From: Streptomyces niger
GTDB taxonomy: Bacteria > Actinomycetota > Actinomycetes > Streptomycetales > Streptomycetaceae
Direction of reading: 5' to 3'
Length of the DNA stretch: 64,000 nucleotides
Assembly: GCF_000718305.1 (NCBI RefSeq)
Contig: NZ_JOFQ01000004.1
Coordinates: 186,001 to 250,000, forward strand
Part shown: piece after piece, positions 36,612 through 45,277 of the stretch
How the letters are laid out: each line of letters begins with the position of its first letter
Position numbering within the stretch: the first letter of the stretch is position 1
Translations under genes and position numbers: made by a program
Notes under the pieces: model-generated
Databases searched by the model: none
What the model was told of the DNA's origin: nothing
The model's input: only the letters and a program-made list of their open reading frames with translations

Positions 36612-36967
36612 CGCCCCGCCAGAGCAACCGGCGTCTCGTACCGGCCTATCTGGCGACCGGCGGCCGTGCCCGCCCCAGCCGTAACACCCTGGACCGGCTC
36701 ACCGTGCTGTACGGCGCGACCGTCACCGCGCCCGCCGAGCTGCGTCCCGAGGCGCTCCGCCTCCTGGAGCTGCTCCGGCCGGGCGCGCTGACCCTCGCGG
36801 AGACCGCCTCGCACCTGCGACTGCCGGTCAGTGTCGTGAAGGTCCTGGTGGCCGACCTCGTCGACGCCGGGCACCTGCACGCCCGTTCCCCCATCCCCGA
36901 AGCCGAACAGATCGACCGGCAGATTCTGGAGAGGGTCCTCGATGGACTCCGCACTCTCAAGTCCTAG
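36608..36967 (+). CDS. Conservon DUF742 protein CvnC
   Basis: A 119-residue DUF742 protein: RLVPAYLATGGRARPSR at the N-terminus (in this family often preceded by W-x-x-D/E), the LRPEALRLLELL helix, and a winged-helix-like AETASHLRLPVSVVKVLVADLVDAG segment. It is the third element of all conservons; the exact biochemical role is unknown, but it is expected to bind CvnD or CvnB. It overlaps cvnB by 4 bases and cvnD by 26, so the set is co-translated. Confidence 0.93.
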   Translation: MTPRQSNRRLVPAYLATGGRARPSRNTLDRLTVLYGATVTAPAELRPEALRLLELLRPGALTLAETASHLRLPVSVVKVLVADLVDAGHLHARSPIPEAEQIDRQILERVLDGLRTLKS

Positions 36968-37577
36968 CGCAGCGGGCGGCACCGACAGCGCCGCCGAGGG
37001 CGCCATGTACCTGTCCGGCACCGACCAGACCCTGGTGAAGCTGCTGGTCGCCGGCCCCTTCGGGGTTGGCAAGACCACGTTCATCCGGGCCCTGTCGGAG
37101 ACCCCGCCGCTGCACACCGAAGAGGTGATGACGCAGACCGGCGCGTTCGTCGACAACCTGGCCGGGGTCCGCGACAAGACCACGACCACCGTCGCCATCG
37201 ACTTCGGGCGGATCACGCTCGCCGGCGACCTCGTGCTGTACCTCTTCGGCACGCCGGGCCAGAAGCGGTTCCGGCCGCTGTGGCAGGACATCGCGCGCGG
37301 CGCGGTCGGCGCCCTGGTCCTGGCCGACACCCGGCGGCTGGCCGACTCCTTCGAGGTCATGGACATCATCGAGGAGGCCGGGCTGCGGTACGCGGTCGCG
37401 GTCAACGCCTTCCCCGACGCCCCGGCGCACCCCGTCGAAACCCTGCGCGACCACCTCGACCTGCACGACGACACCCCGCTGGTGGTCTGCGACGCGCGCG
37501 ACCGCGACCAGTCGCTCGACGCGCTGATCGCCCTGGTCGGGCACGTCCTGGACCACACGCCCGGAGACACCGCATGA
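36942..37577 (+). CDS. Conservon small GTPase CvnD
   Basis: A 211-residue ATP/GTP-binding protein. The P-loop is G38-PFGVGKTT46. A switch region TTTTVAIDFGRI and the G3-like FGTPGQKRF follow. The G4 position has VNAFPD in place of N-K-x-D, which is normal for CvnD and explains unusual nucleotide handling. CvnD is the molecular switch of the conservon and, in S. coelicolor, some members influence aerial growth and antibiotic production. The start overlaps cvnC; a shorter start at 37005 (MYLSGTDQ) is possible. The stop overlaps the P450 gene as ATGA. Confidence 0.92.
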   Translation: MDSALSSPSAAGGTDSAAEGAMYLSGTDQTLVKLLVAGPFGVGKTTFIRALSETPPLHTEEVMTQTGAFVDNLAGVRDKTTTTVAIDFGRITLAGDLVLYLFGTPGQKRFRPLWQDIARGAVGALVLADTRRLADSFEVMDIIEEAGLRYAVAVNAFPDAPAHPVETLRDHLDLHDDTPLVVCDARDRDQSLDALIALVGHVLDHTPGDTA

Positions 37578-39085
37578 CCTCCCCCCACGAGCCCGGGGCC
37601 CTGCCGCCCGAGAACCACCCGTACGGGACCGGCGCGCTGCCCCCCGAGACCCCCGCGTACGGGCCCGGCGCGCTGCCGCCCGAGGGCGCCGCCGCGGGCG
37701 CCCCGCCGCCCGGCTGCCCCGCGCACGGCGGCGGAACGACGCACGGCGGCGGTACGGCCGCGCCGTTCCCGCCCCAGGCGTCCCACGCCGCGCCCTACGA
37801 CCCCGCGCAGGACATCGTCCGGCTGTACGGGCCGGACTTCGCGGCCGATCCTCACGGCATCTACGCGGTGCTGCGGCAGCAGGGACCGGTCGCGCAGGTC
37901 GAGATCGCGCCGGGCGTGACCGCGATGCTGGTCACCGACTACCGCGCCGCGCTGGAGCTGCTGAACGACGACGCCACCTGGTCCAAGGACTCCCGGCCCT
38001 GGATGCCGACCGTGCCGGCGGACTCGCAGGTCATGCCGATGCTCTCCTGGCGGCCCAACGTGTTCTTCAGCGACGGCGAGGCGCACGACCGCTACCGCAA
38101 GGTGATCACCGACAGCTTCGCGCTGATCGAGCCGCACGAGCTGCGCGCCTACGTGCGCGGCGCGGCCGACCAGCTGATCAGCCGGTTCGGTGCCGAGGGC
38201 CGGGTCGACCTGATCTCCCAGTACGCGCGCGTCCTGCCGCTGATGATCTTCAACCGGGTCTTCGGGCTGCCCGACTCCTACAGCGACCGGCTGATCTCGG
38301 CCCTCGCCGACATGCTGGACGGCGCCAGCCCCGAGCAGGCGGCGAAGGCCAACGAGAACTTCACGCAGTACATCCAGGAGCTGATCGGCGCCAAGAAGGA
38401 GCGCCGCGGGCCCGACCTCACCTCCTGGTTCATGGACCACCCCGCCGGCCTGTCCGACGAGGAACTGGTCCACCAGATCGTCATCACCATGGGCGCCGGG
38501 CACGAGCCGACCACCAACCTCATCGGCAACGCGCTCGCCCGCATGCTCTCCGACGACCGGTACTACAGCACCCTGTCCGGCGGCGCGCTGACCGCCCGTG
38601 ACGCCATCAACGACGTGCTGTGGAACGACCCGCCGCTCGGCAACTACTCCGCGCACTACCCCCGCCGGGACGTGTTCTTCCACGGCACCTGGATCCGCGC
38701 GAACCAGCTCACGATGGTGTCGTACGCCGCGGCCAACGCGCAGTTCGGCACCACCCCGCTGGAACAGCCCCGCGCGGGCGGCGGCGCGCATCTGTCGTGG
38801 GCCGCCGGGCCGCACGCCTGCCCCGTACGCCCCACCGCGCTGCTCATCGCGACCACCGCCATCGAGCGGCTCACCGCCTGGCTCTCCGACATCGAGCTCA
38901 CGGTGCCGTTCGAACAGCTGGAGTGGCGGGTCGGCGCGTTCCACCGTGCGCTGGCCGCGCTCCCGGCCCGCTTCACCCCTCTCACCCCCGATCAGGCAGG
39001 AGCTACCCCATGGGACAGCAGCCCGTCGCCATCGACCCGGCCGGCACCGACCTCCCCGGAGAGGCCGCCCGCCTCCGCGCGATAG
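37574..39085 (+). CDS. Conservon cytochrome P450, CYP157-like, lacking the ExxR motif
   Basis: A 503-residue P450. The first 75 residues are a repetitive Pro/Gly-rich extension (repeats of GALPPE). The I-helix reads MGAGHEPTTN, without the usual acid-Thr pair order, and the heme ligand is C416 in AAGPHACPV, a diverged version of FGxGxHxCxG. The K-helix ExxR, almost invariant in P450s, is D347-V-L-W350. Loss of ExxR is known for the CYP157 family, which occurs with CYP154 in conservons, so it is expected for this branch. The gene overlaps cvnD by 4 bases and the next P450 by 76 bases, a very large overlap. Substrate unknown. Confidence 0.88.
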   Translation: MTSPHEPGALPPENHPYGTGALPPETPAYGPGALPPEGAAAGAPPPGCPAHGGGTTHGGGTAAPFPPQASHAAPYDPAQDIVRLYGPDFAADPHGIYAVLRQQGPVAQVEIAPGVTAMLVTDYRAALELLNDDATWSKDSRPWMPTVPADSQVMPMLSWRPNVFFSDGEAHDRYRKVITDSFALIEPHELRAYVRGAADQLISRFGAEGRVDLISQYARVLPLMIFNRVFGLPDSYSDRLISALADMLDGASPEQAAKANENFTQYIQELIGAKKERRGPDLTSWFMDHPAGLSDEELVHQIVITMGAGHEPTTNLIGNALARMLSDDRYYSTLSGGALTARDAINDVLWNDPPLGNYSAHYPRRDVFFHGTWIRANQLTMVSYAAANAQFGTTPLEQPRAGGGAHLSWAAGPHACPVRPTALLIATTAIERLTAWLSDIELTVPFEQLEWRVGAFHRALAALPARFTPLTPDQAGATPWDSSPSPSTRPAPTSPERPPASAR

Positions 39086-40233
39086 GCCCGGCGGCGCTCG
39101 TCGAGCTGCCCGGCGGCATCCAGGCCTGGTCGGTGGGCGGGCACGGCCTGCTCAAGAAGCTGCTCGCCGACGACCGGGTGAGCAAGGACCCGCGGCAGCA
39201 CTGGCCGGCCTGGCGCAACGGCGAGCACCACGACAGCTGGCTGCAATCCTGGGTCGGGGTGACCAACATGTTCACCGCCTACGGCACCGACCACCGCCGG
39301 CTGCGCAAGCTGGTGGCGCCCGCCTTCACCGGCCGGCGCACCGAGGCCATGGCCCCGCGCGTCGAGCGGATCACCAAGGAGCTGCTGGCGGGCCTGGAGG
39401 CGGTCCCCGCCGGCGAGCCGGTCGACCTCATCTCGTCCTACGCGCTCCCCCTTCCGATGCGGATGATCTGCGAACTCTTCGGCATCCCCGAGGAGTCCCG
39501 GGCCCATGTGGGCTCGGTCATCGACGAGGTCATGGACACCTCCGCCACCCCGGAGCAGGCCTCCGCCACCGCCGCGAAGATCGCCGCGGCCCTGGGCGAC
39601 CTGATCGCGCTGAAGCGGCGCGAGCCCGGTGACGACCTGACCAGCGTGCTGGTCTCCACCCGCGACGACGACGGCTCCCGCCTGGAGGAGCGGGAACTGC
39701 TCGACACCCTCCTGCTGGTGATCGGCGCGGGCTACGAGACCACGGTCAACCTCATCGGCAACGCCGTGCACGCGCTGCTCGTCCACCCCGAGCAGCGCGC
39801 CCTGCTGGCCGAGGGGCGGGCCGGCTGGGACGACGTCATCGAGGAGACGCTGCGCTGGGCGCCCAGCATCGCCAACCTGCCGCTGCGGTACGCCGTCGAG
39901 GACATCCCGCTGGCGGACGGCACGGTCATCCGGCAGGGCGACCCGATCCTCGCCGCCTACGCCGGGGCCGGCCGGGACCCCGAGCGGCACGGCGCGGACG
40001 CCGACTCCTTCGAGCTGACCCGCGCCGACCGCGAGCACCTCGCCTTCGGCCACGGGGTGCACTACTGCCTGGGCGCCCCGCTGGCCCGGATGGAGGCGCG
40101 CACCGCCCTGCCGGCGCTCTTCGAGCGCTTCCCCGACATGGAGCTGGCCGTGCCCGCGTCGGAGCTGCTGCCCACCGGGTCGTTCATCGGCAACGGTCTG
40201 CAGTCCCTCCCGGTCCGGCTCAACCCCTCCTGA
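39010..40233 (+). CDS. Conservon cytochrome P450, CYP154-like
   Basis: A 407-residue P450 with all canonical motifs: I-helix GAGYETT, K-helix E279-T-L-R282, and heme loop FGHGVHYCLGAPLAR with C353. Proteins of this type (CYP154) are encoded right behind the ExxR-less CYP157 in several conservons and can hydroxylate steroids or polyketides in vitro. It probably receives electrons from a ferredoxin encoded elsewhere. ATG 39010 lies inside the end of the previous P450 gene and has AGGAG about 8 bases upstream. Its last 14 bases overlap the 3' end of the convergent CoA ligase gene. Confidence 0.92.
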   Translation: MGQQPVAIDPAGTDLPGEAARLRAIGPAALVELPGGIQAWSVGGHGLLKKLLADDRVSKDPRQHWPAWRNGEHHDSWLQSWVGVTNMFTAYGTDHRRLRKLVAPAFTGRRTEAMAPRVERITKELLAGLEAVPAGEPVDLISSYALPLPMRMICELFGIPEESRAHVGSVIDEVMDTSATPEQASATAAKIAAALGDLIALKRREPGDDLTSVLVSTRDDDGSRLEERELLDTLLLVIGAGYETTVNLIGNAVHALLVHPEQRALLAEGRAGWDDVIEETLRWAPSIANLPLRYAVEDIPLADGTVIRQGDPILAAYAGAGRDPERHGADADSFELTRADREHLAFGHGVHYCLGAPLARMEARTALPALFERFPDMELAVPASELLPTGSFIGNGLQSLPVRLNPS

Positions 40234-41983
40234 GCGTGCGGCCGGTGGCGGCCCGCCCGCCACCGGCCCGACCGGCACCGGCGCCTTCGGGAGCGTCCGT
40301 CCCCGCGCCGGTCTCCGGCCTGCGGAGCCGCTCCTTGAGGACCTTGCCGCCGGCGTTCCGCGGCAGCTCGGGCAGGAAACACACCTCCCTCGGCACCTTG
40401 TAGTTGGCCATCTCCCGGCGCGACCAGACGAGCAGTTCGTCCCCCGTCACCGCCGCGCCGGGGCGCCGCACCACGTACGCCCGGCCGACCTCGCCCAGCC
40501 GGGCGTCGGGTATCCCGATCACGGCGGCGTCGGCGACGTCCGGGTGCCGGAGCAGCAGTTGCTCGATCTCGGCCGGGTAGGCGTTGAACCCGCCGACGAT
40601 GAACATGTCCTTGATGCGGTCGGTGATCCGGAGGTTGCCCGCCTCGTCCAGAACGCCCACGTCGCCCGTGCACAGCCAGCCGTCGGGCGTGACGGCGCGG
40701 GCGGTGCCTTCGGGGTCCTCGAAGTAGCCCGTCATGACGTGGTAGCCGCGCACCCGCACCTCGCCGGGCCGGCCGGGGGCCACCGGGCGCCCTTCCGCAT
40801 CGACCACCGCGACCTCGGTGTCCGGCAGGGCCCGGCCCGACGTGCCGGCGACGATGCCGGGCGGGTCGCCGCGCCGGCACATGGTGACCACGCCCGAGCT
40901 CTCCGACAGGCCGTACGCGGTCAGGACGGTGGCGACGCCCAGCTCGCCGCGCAGCTGCTCGACCAGTTCCAGCGGCACCACCGCCGCACCCGTCACCACC
41001 AGCCGCAGCGTCGACAGGTCGTGCCGGCCGCGCGCGGGGTGGTCCAGCAGCTGCCGGTGGAGGGACGGCGGCCCTGGCAGGACGGTGATGCGCTCGGCGG
41101 CGATGTTGGCGAGCGCGGTGTCGGCGCTGAACACCGGCTGCGGGACCATGGTCGCGCCGCGCAGCAGGCAGGCGATGGCGCCCGCCTTGTAGCCGAAGGT
41201 GTGGAAGAACGGGTTGACGATGAGATAGCGGTCGCCCGCGCGCAGCCCCGCCAGCTCGCTCCAGACGCCGAACGCGCGCAACGTCTGGGCATGGGTGATC
41301 ACGGCCCCCTTGGGGCGGCCCGTGGTGCCCGAGGTGAACACGATGTCCGACGGCGCCTCGGGCGGCACGGCGTCCGCGCGCTCCCGTACGGCCGCGGCGG
41401 GCACCCGCTCGCCGCCGGCCAGGAACTCCCGCCAGGTGCGGAAGCCGACGGGCGCGTCGTCGGCCAGCACCACCACGTCCCGCAGGTCCGGCAGGCCCGG
41501 CAGCGGGCCGCTCCCGGGGCCTGCCGCGGTGGCGCGGCGCAACGAGGCGACGTACGAGGTGCCGAGGAACGTACCTGTGACGAAGAGCAGCCGGGTACCG
41601 GTGCGGCCCAGCACGTCCGCGGCCTCGGCGCCCTTGAAACGGGTGTTGACCGGCACCAGGACGGCGCCCGCCGAGACGGCACCGAGCGCGGAGACGATCC
41701 ACTCCGTGGTGTTCGGCGCCCAGACCGCCACCCGGTCGCCCGGCGCGACCCCGGCGGCGATGCAGGCCGCCGCCGCGCGCTCGACCCGCGCGCCCAGCTC
41801 GGCGTACGAGACCCGGGTCCGCCCCTCGGCGACGGCCTCCCGGTCGCCGTACCGCGCGGCCGCCGCCCGCACCAGTCGCGGAAGCGTCCCGAACGCCAGG
41901 TCGGACCGAGGGTCGTCCCCGCCGGCCGCCTCCGGTGCGCCGGCGCTCTCGTCGTTGCCGTTTCGCCGCACGTCGCCGGGCAT
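40220..41983 (-). CDS. Acyl-CoA ligase, FadD3-like (AMP-forming)
   Basis: A 587-residue ANL-family ligase. A3 motif FTSGTTGRPKGAVITH, A5 TAYGLSESSG, A7/A8 GWLCTGDVGVLDEAGNLRITDR then KDMFIVGGFNAYP, and A10 lysine in RNAGGKVLKERL are intact. The FNAYPAEIE form is typical of the FadD3/FadD17-like group, whose mycobacterial member activates a bicyclic steroid acid; this is a family hint, not proof. The C-terminal 35 residues are a low-complexity Gly/Ala/Arg tail. It is divergent from the thiolase operon, with one regulon palindrome in the shared promoter region, so both sides can be co-regulated. ATG start at 41983. Confidence 0.9.
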   Translation of the reverse strand: MPGDVRRNGNDESAGAPEAAGGDDPRSDLAFGTLPRLVRAAAARYGDREAVAEGRTRVSYAELGARVERAAAACIAAGVAPGDRVAVWAPNTTEWIVSALGAVSAGAVLVPVNTRFKGAEAADVLGRTGTRLLFVTGTFLGTSYVASLRRATAAGPGSGPLPGLPDLRDVVVLADDAPVGFRTWREFLAGGERVPAAAVRERADAVPPEAPSDIVFTSGTTGRPKGAVITHAQTLRAFGVWSELAGLRAGDRYLIVNPFFHTFGYKAGAIACLLRGATMVPQPVFSADTALANIAAERITVLPGPPSLHRQLLDHPARGRHDLSTLRLVVTGAAVVPLELVEQLRGELGVATVLTAYGLSESSGVVTMCRRGDPPGIVAGTSGRALPDTEVAVVDAEGRPVAPGRPGEVRVRGYHVMTGYFEDPEGTARAVTPDGWLCTGDVGVLDEAGNLRITDRIKDMFIVGGFNAYPAEIEQLLLRHPDVADAAVIGIPDARLGEVGRAYVVRRPGAAVTGDELLVWSRREMANYKVPREVCFLPELPRNAGGKVLKERLRRPETGAGTDAPEGAGAGRAGGGRAATGRTLRRG

Positions 41984-42091
41984 CTCGCCTGCCTCTCTCC
42001 CCCGGCGTCCGGGCAGACCGCACGGGGTGTCCGGGGTCCCGCCCGGGGGCCGTGCGGCGCGTACCGGCCGGGAGAACCCTGTGCCAGTTAG

Positions 42092-42106
42092 CTGACTACC
42101 CGTCAG
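42092..42106. promoter_or_regulatory. Regulon palindrome, copy 6 (one mismatch)
   Basis: CTGACT-ACC-CGTCAG, in the divergent promoter region: 54 bases before the thiolase start and 108 bases from the ligase start. Confidence 0.7.
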
Positions 42107-42160
42107 ATTAACGGTAGCCTCCTCGGCTGTCAGCACGGACGACCGAGTACGGAGGTGGCG

Positions 42161-43312
42161 ATGGGGACGGCCCTCAAGGACGCTACGGCGATCGTCGGCA
42201 TCGGCCGGACGCCGTTCGCCAAGCAACTCCCCGAGTCCGAGAAGACGCTGGCCTGCCGCGCGATCACCGCGGCCCTCGCCGACGCCGGTATCGCCCCCTC
42301 GGAGGTCGACGCCTTCGCCTCCTACACGATGGAGGAGACCGACGAGGTCGAGATCGCCAAGGCCATCGGCGCCGGTGACGTCACCTTCTTCTCCAAGGTC
42401 GGCTACGGCGGCGGCGGTTCCTGCGCCACCGTGGCCCACCTGGCCGCCGCCATCGCCACCGGCCAGGCCACCGTCGGCGTCGCCTGGCGCGCGCGCAAGC
42501 GCGGCTCCGGCCCCCGCCCCTGGACGAACACGACCGCTCAACTCCCCACCCCCGCTCAATGGACCCGCCCCTTCGGCCTGCTCCGCCCGGCCGACGAGAT
42601 CGGCATGCTCGCCCGTCGCTACATGCACCAGTACGGCGCCACCCGCGACCACCTCTTCAACGTCGCGCTGGCCTGCCGCAACCGCGCCAACCAGAACCCG
42701 GCAGCGGTCATGTACGACCGCCCGCTGACCCGCGAGATGTACATGACGGCGCGCTGGATCAGCGAACCGCTCTGCCTCTTCGACAACTGCCTGGAGACCG
42801 ACGGCGCACTGGCCTGCGTCCTGGTCTCCGCCGAGCGCGCCCGCGACTGCCGGACCACCCCCGTCCACGTCCACGCCGTCGCCCAGGGCCTGCCCGCCCA
42901 GCACCATGGCATGGTCAACTACTGGACCGACGACCCGCTCACCGGTCCCGCCTGGACCGCGGCCCGCCACCTGTGGAAGTCCGCCGACTTCGGTCCGCAG
43001 GACGTCGACGTCGCGCAGATCTACGACGCCTTCACCCCCCTCGTCCCCCTCTCCCTGGAGGGCTACGGCTTCTGCGGGCGCGGCGAGGGCGCGGCCTTCA
43101 CCGAGGGCGGCGCCCTGGAGATCGGCGGCCGGCTCCCCCTCAACACCGGCGGCGGTGGTCTCTCCGAGGGGTACGTCCACGGCTTCAACCTGATCACCGA
43201 GGGGGTCGAGCAGCTGCGCGGCACCAGCACCGCGCAGGTGCCCGACGCCGCGACTTGCCTGGTCACCGCCGGCGAGTGCGTCCCGACTTCCGCTCTGCTG
43301 CTGAGGAGTTGA
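42161..43312 (+). CDS. Thiolase-fold lipid-transfer protein (SCP2-thiolase/Ltp type)
   Basis: A 383-residue thiolase-fold protein of the SCP-x/Ltp group without an SCP2 domain. The N-terminus reads AIVGIGRTPFAK. The segment GGGGSCATVAHLAAAIATG occupies the nucleophile region and keeps a cysteine. The DVDVAQIYDAFTPLV and late NTGGGGLSEGYVHGFN loops carry the residues seen in Ltp proteins. In mycobacteria, Ltp2 with a DUF35 partner acts as a retro-aldolase on a CoA thioester; the DUF35 gene follows here, so either thiolysis or aldol cleavage is possible. The start is ATG 42161 with GGAGG five bases before; GTG 42155 overlaps that SD. Confidence 0.87.
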   Translation: MGTALKDATAIVGIGRTPFAKQLPESEKTLACRAITAALADAGIAPSEVDAFASYTMEETDEVEIAKAIGAGDVTFFSKVGYGGGGSCATVAHLAAAIATGQATVGVAWRARKRGSGPRPWTNTTAQLPTPAQWTRPFGLLRPADEIGMLARRYMHQYGATRDHLFNVALACRNRANQNPAAVMYDRPLTREMYMTARWISEPLCLFDNCLETDGALACVLVSAERARDCRTTPVHVHAVAQGLPAQHHGMVNYWTDDPLTGPAWTAARHLWKSADFGPQDVDVAQIYDAFTPLVPLSLEGYGFCGRGEGAAFTEGGALEIGGRLPLNTGGGGLSEGYVHGFNLITEGVEQLRGTSTAQVPDAATCLVTAGECVPTSALLLRS

Positions 43313-43318
43313 CCTTCT

Positions 43319-43849
43319 GTGACGTTCATGGAACCGAGTGTGACAGCACCCGCCGACGGCCGCACCGGCCCCGCCGGGCCTGTGGAAAACTCCGCCGGGC
43401 AGCCGCGCACCGCCGACGGCTTCCTGCTCCCCGTCCCCGACGAGGACGGGGCACCCTTCTGGGAGTACGCGGCACGCGGCGAGCTGCGCGTCCAGGCCTG
43501 CGCCGACTGCGGCGAACTGCGCTTCCCGCCCCGCCCCTGCTGCCCGCACTGCCAGTCCTTCGCGAGCGAGTGGCGGCGGATGAGCGGCCGCGGCCGCATC
43601 TGGTCCTACGTCCGGCCGCACCCGCCGCTGCTGCCCGCGTACGCGGCCCTCGCGCCGTACCACGCGATCGTCGTCGAGCTGGCCGAGGCGCCCCGCATCC
43701 GGCTGGTCGGCAACCTCGTGAGCAGCCCCGACGCCGCGCTGAACTCCGTCGCCCCGGAACGGGTACGCATCGGCGCCGCGGTGAAGGTGGCCTTCCACGC
43801 GGTGGCGGACGGCGTGACCGTGCCGCGCTGGCTGCTGGAGCGCCCATGA
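43319..43849 (+). CDS. Zn-ribbon OB-fold protein (DUF35), thiolase partner
   Basis: A 176-residue protein. A disordered N-terminal 40 residues are followed by a rubredoxin-like zinc ribbon, CADCGELRFPPRPCCPHC (two C-x2-C pairs), and an OB-fold DUF35 domain. In steroid-degrading actinomycetes DUF35 proteins form obligate complexes with Ltp thiolase-fold aldolases and bind the acyl-CoA. The gene order thiolase - DUF35 - crotonase with a 6-base gap and an ATGA overlap supports a complex. The start is GTG 43319, with GGAG 10 bases upstream; ATG 43328 is too far from it. Confidence 0.88.
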   Translation: MTFMEPSVTAPADGRTGPAGPVENSAGQPRTADGFLLPVPDEDGAPFWEYAARGELRVQACADCGELRFPPRPCCPHCQSFASEWRRMSGRGRIWSYVRPHPPLLPAYAALAPYHAIVVELAEAPRIRLVGNLVSSPDAALNSVAPERVRIGAAVKVAFHAVADGVTVPRWLLERP

Positions 43850-44628
43850 CCCTGCGCGTCGACACCCGGGCCGGCGCGGGCGTCGCGCTGGTCACCCTCG
43901 ACCGGCCCGACCGCCACAACGCCATCGACCTGGAAACCGCCGGCGAACTGGCGGACGCCTGGCGCACCTTCCGCTTCGATGACGCGGTACGCGCCGCGGT
44001 CGTGACCGGGGCCGGCGGCCGGGCCTTCTGCACGGGCATCGACCGCGCCGCCCACGTGCCGCAGCCGCCCTCCCCCTACTCCCTCGACGACCCGCTGCTC
44101 CGCATCGGCCCCAAGGCCGCCGACCTGTGGAAACCGGTGATCGCCGCGGTCGACGGCATGGCCTGCGGCGGCGCCTTCTACCTGCTGGGCGAGTGCGAGT
44201 TCGTCGTGGCGTCGGAGACCTCGACGTTCTTCGACCCGCACACGACGTACGGCATGGTCAGCGCGTACGAGTCGGTGCTCATGGCGCAGCGGATGCCGTA
44301 CGGGGAGATCGCCCGGCTCGCGCTGACGGGCACCGCCGAGCGGCTCTGCGCCCGCCGCGCCCACGAGGTGGGGCTGGTGTCGGAGCTGACGCTCCCCGGC
44401 GAGGCGCTGCCGGCCGCCCTGCGGGTGGCCGAGACGATCGCGGCGCAGCCCACCGAGGCCGTGCAGGGAACCGTACGGGCCCTCTGGGCGGCCAAGGAGG
44501 CGACCCGCGAACGGGCGCTGGCGCACGCCCCGCAGCTCATCGCCCTCGGCAACCTGCCACCGGAGCGGCAGGCCGGGCTCTTCGAGGAGCGGCGGAAGGG
44601 GAGGCCTGCGCCCCCTCGAGTGCGGTGA
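43846..44628 (+). CDS. Enoyl-CoA hydratase/isomerase (crotonase family)
   Basis: A 260-residue crotonase. RPDRHNAIDLETAGEL, the oxyanion loop GGRAFCTGID and VDGMACGGAFYLLGECEFVVAS are typical. At the two catalytic glutamate positions, the first is plausible in GECEF, and the second region reads DPHTTYGMVSAYES with a histidine/threonine pair, so isomerase or lyase chemistry is as likely as hydration. It overlaps the DUF35 gene as ATGA and closes the three-gene operon under palindrome copy 6. Confidence 0.87.
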   Translation: MTLRVDTRAGAGVALVTLDRPDRHNAIDLETAGELADAWRTFRFDDAVRAAVVTGAGGRAFCTGIDRAAHVPQPPSPYSLDDPLLRIGPKAADLWKPVIAAVDGMACGGAFYLLGECEFVVASETSTFFDPHTTYGMVSAYESVLMAQRMPYGEIARLALTGTAERLCARRAHEVGLVSELTLPGEALPAALRVAETIAAQPTEAVQGTVRALWAAKEATRERALAHAPQLIALGNLPPERQAGLFEERRKGRPAPPRVR

Positions 44629-44639
44629 CCGGCCACCGC
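44622..44639. terminator. Weak hairpin between convergent genes
   Basis: GCGGTG (44622-44627) and CACCGC (44634-44639) with a 6-base loop, overlapping the crotonase stop codon and next to the stop of the next gene at 44641. Confidence 0.3.
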
Positions 44640-44640
44640 C

Positions 44641-45156
44641 TCAGGAGATGCTCCGGACCTCGCAGTCCGTGACCTTGCCGGCCCGGTCGGGATGCGCCAT
44701 GGGGATGCGGAAGACCGGATCCCCGGCCACGTCGTCCTCGTTGTCCAGCACGGGGTCGACCGTCCGCTCGCCGGTGTCCACCACGGCACCGTCCGCGCCA
44801 CGGAACTCGACGGTGATCGTCACGTCGTCGTAAAGCCCGTCGTCCGTCAGCCGGACCTTCGCGCCCGGCCGCTTCGCCTTCGGGTGCTCCGATACGCACT
44901 CCACGACGGTGCCCTGCGGCGACGCGGTGGCGCTGGGACTGCTGTCCGCGCTTCCGCTGCCCGCGTAGTCGTCGTCATCGTCATCGTCGTAGTGGTGGCT
45001 GCTGCTGCCGTGGTAACCGCTGCTGCTGGAGTGCGCGCTGCAGCCCCCGCCACCGCTGTCGCTGCCGTGGCTTCCGTGGCCGTGCGGCCGGAAGCCGGTG
45101 AGCGAGAGCAGGACGACGGCCACGACGGCCGTGAGCCGCAGATGACGGCGTGCCAT
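44641..45156 (-). CDS. Exported hypothetical protein with His/Ser/Asp-rich linker
   Basis: A 171-residue protein. An N-terminal signal peptide (MARRHLRLTAVVAVVLLSLTG) is followed by a His/Gly/Ser-rich stretch, a run of seven aspartates and a Ser/Ala linker. A C-terminal beta-rich domain of about 90 residues begins GTVVECVSEHPKAKRPG and ends VTDCEVRSIS, with two cysteines that may form a disulfide. I do not recognise the domain. The His- and Asp-rich linker could bind metal ions. ATG 45156, with a G-rich SD, is preferred; the in-frame extension to 45321 crosses the divergent promoter region. Confidence 0.65.
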   Translation of the reverse strand: MARRHLRLTAVVAVVLLSLTGFRPHGHGSHGSDSGGGGCSAHSSSSGYHGSSSHHYDDDDDDDYAGSGSADSSPSATASPQGTVVECVSEHPKAKRPGAKVRLTDDGLYDDVTITVEFRGADGAVVDTGERTVDPVLDNEDDVAGDPVFRIPMAHPDRAGKVTDCEVRSIS

Positions 45157-45277
45157 GAGAACCCCCCGAGTGCTTGACAAGCGCACGTCACAATACAGCC
45201 GCCGCATTGCCGTGGCGGGGCCTGTCGGCACGGCGTAGCGTCGGCTGTGGAGGACATCAGCGAAGCGAAACGAGGCG

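Noticed and set aside
40220..43798. A 1192-codon fusion ending in the acyl-CoA ligase
   Set aside because: The upstream half is antisense to the thiolase/DUF35 operon; the ligase domain begins at ATG 41983.
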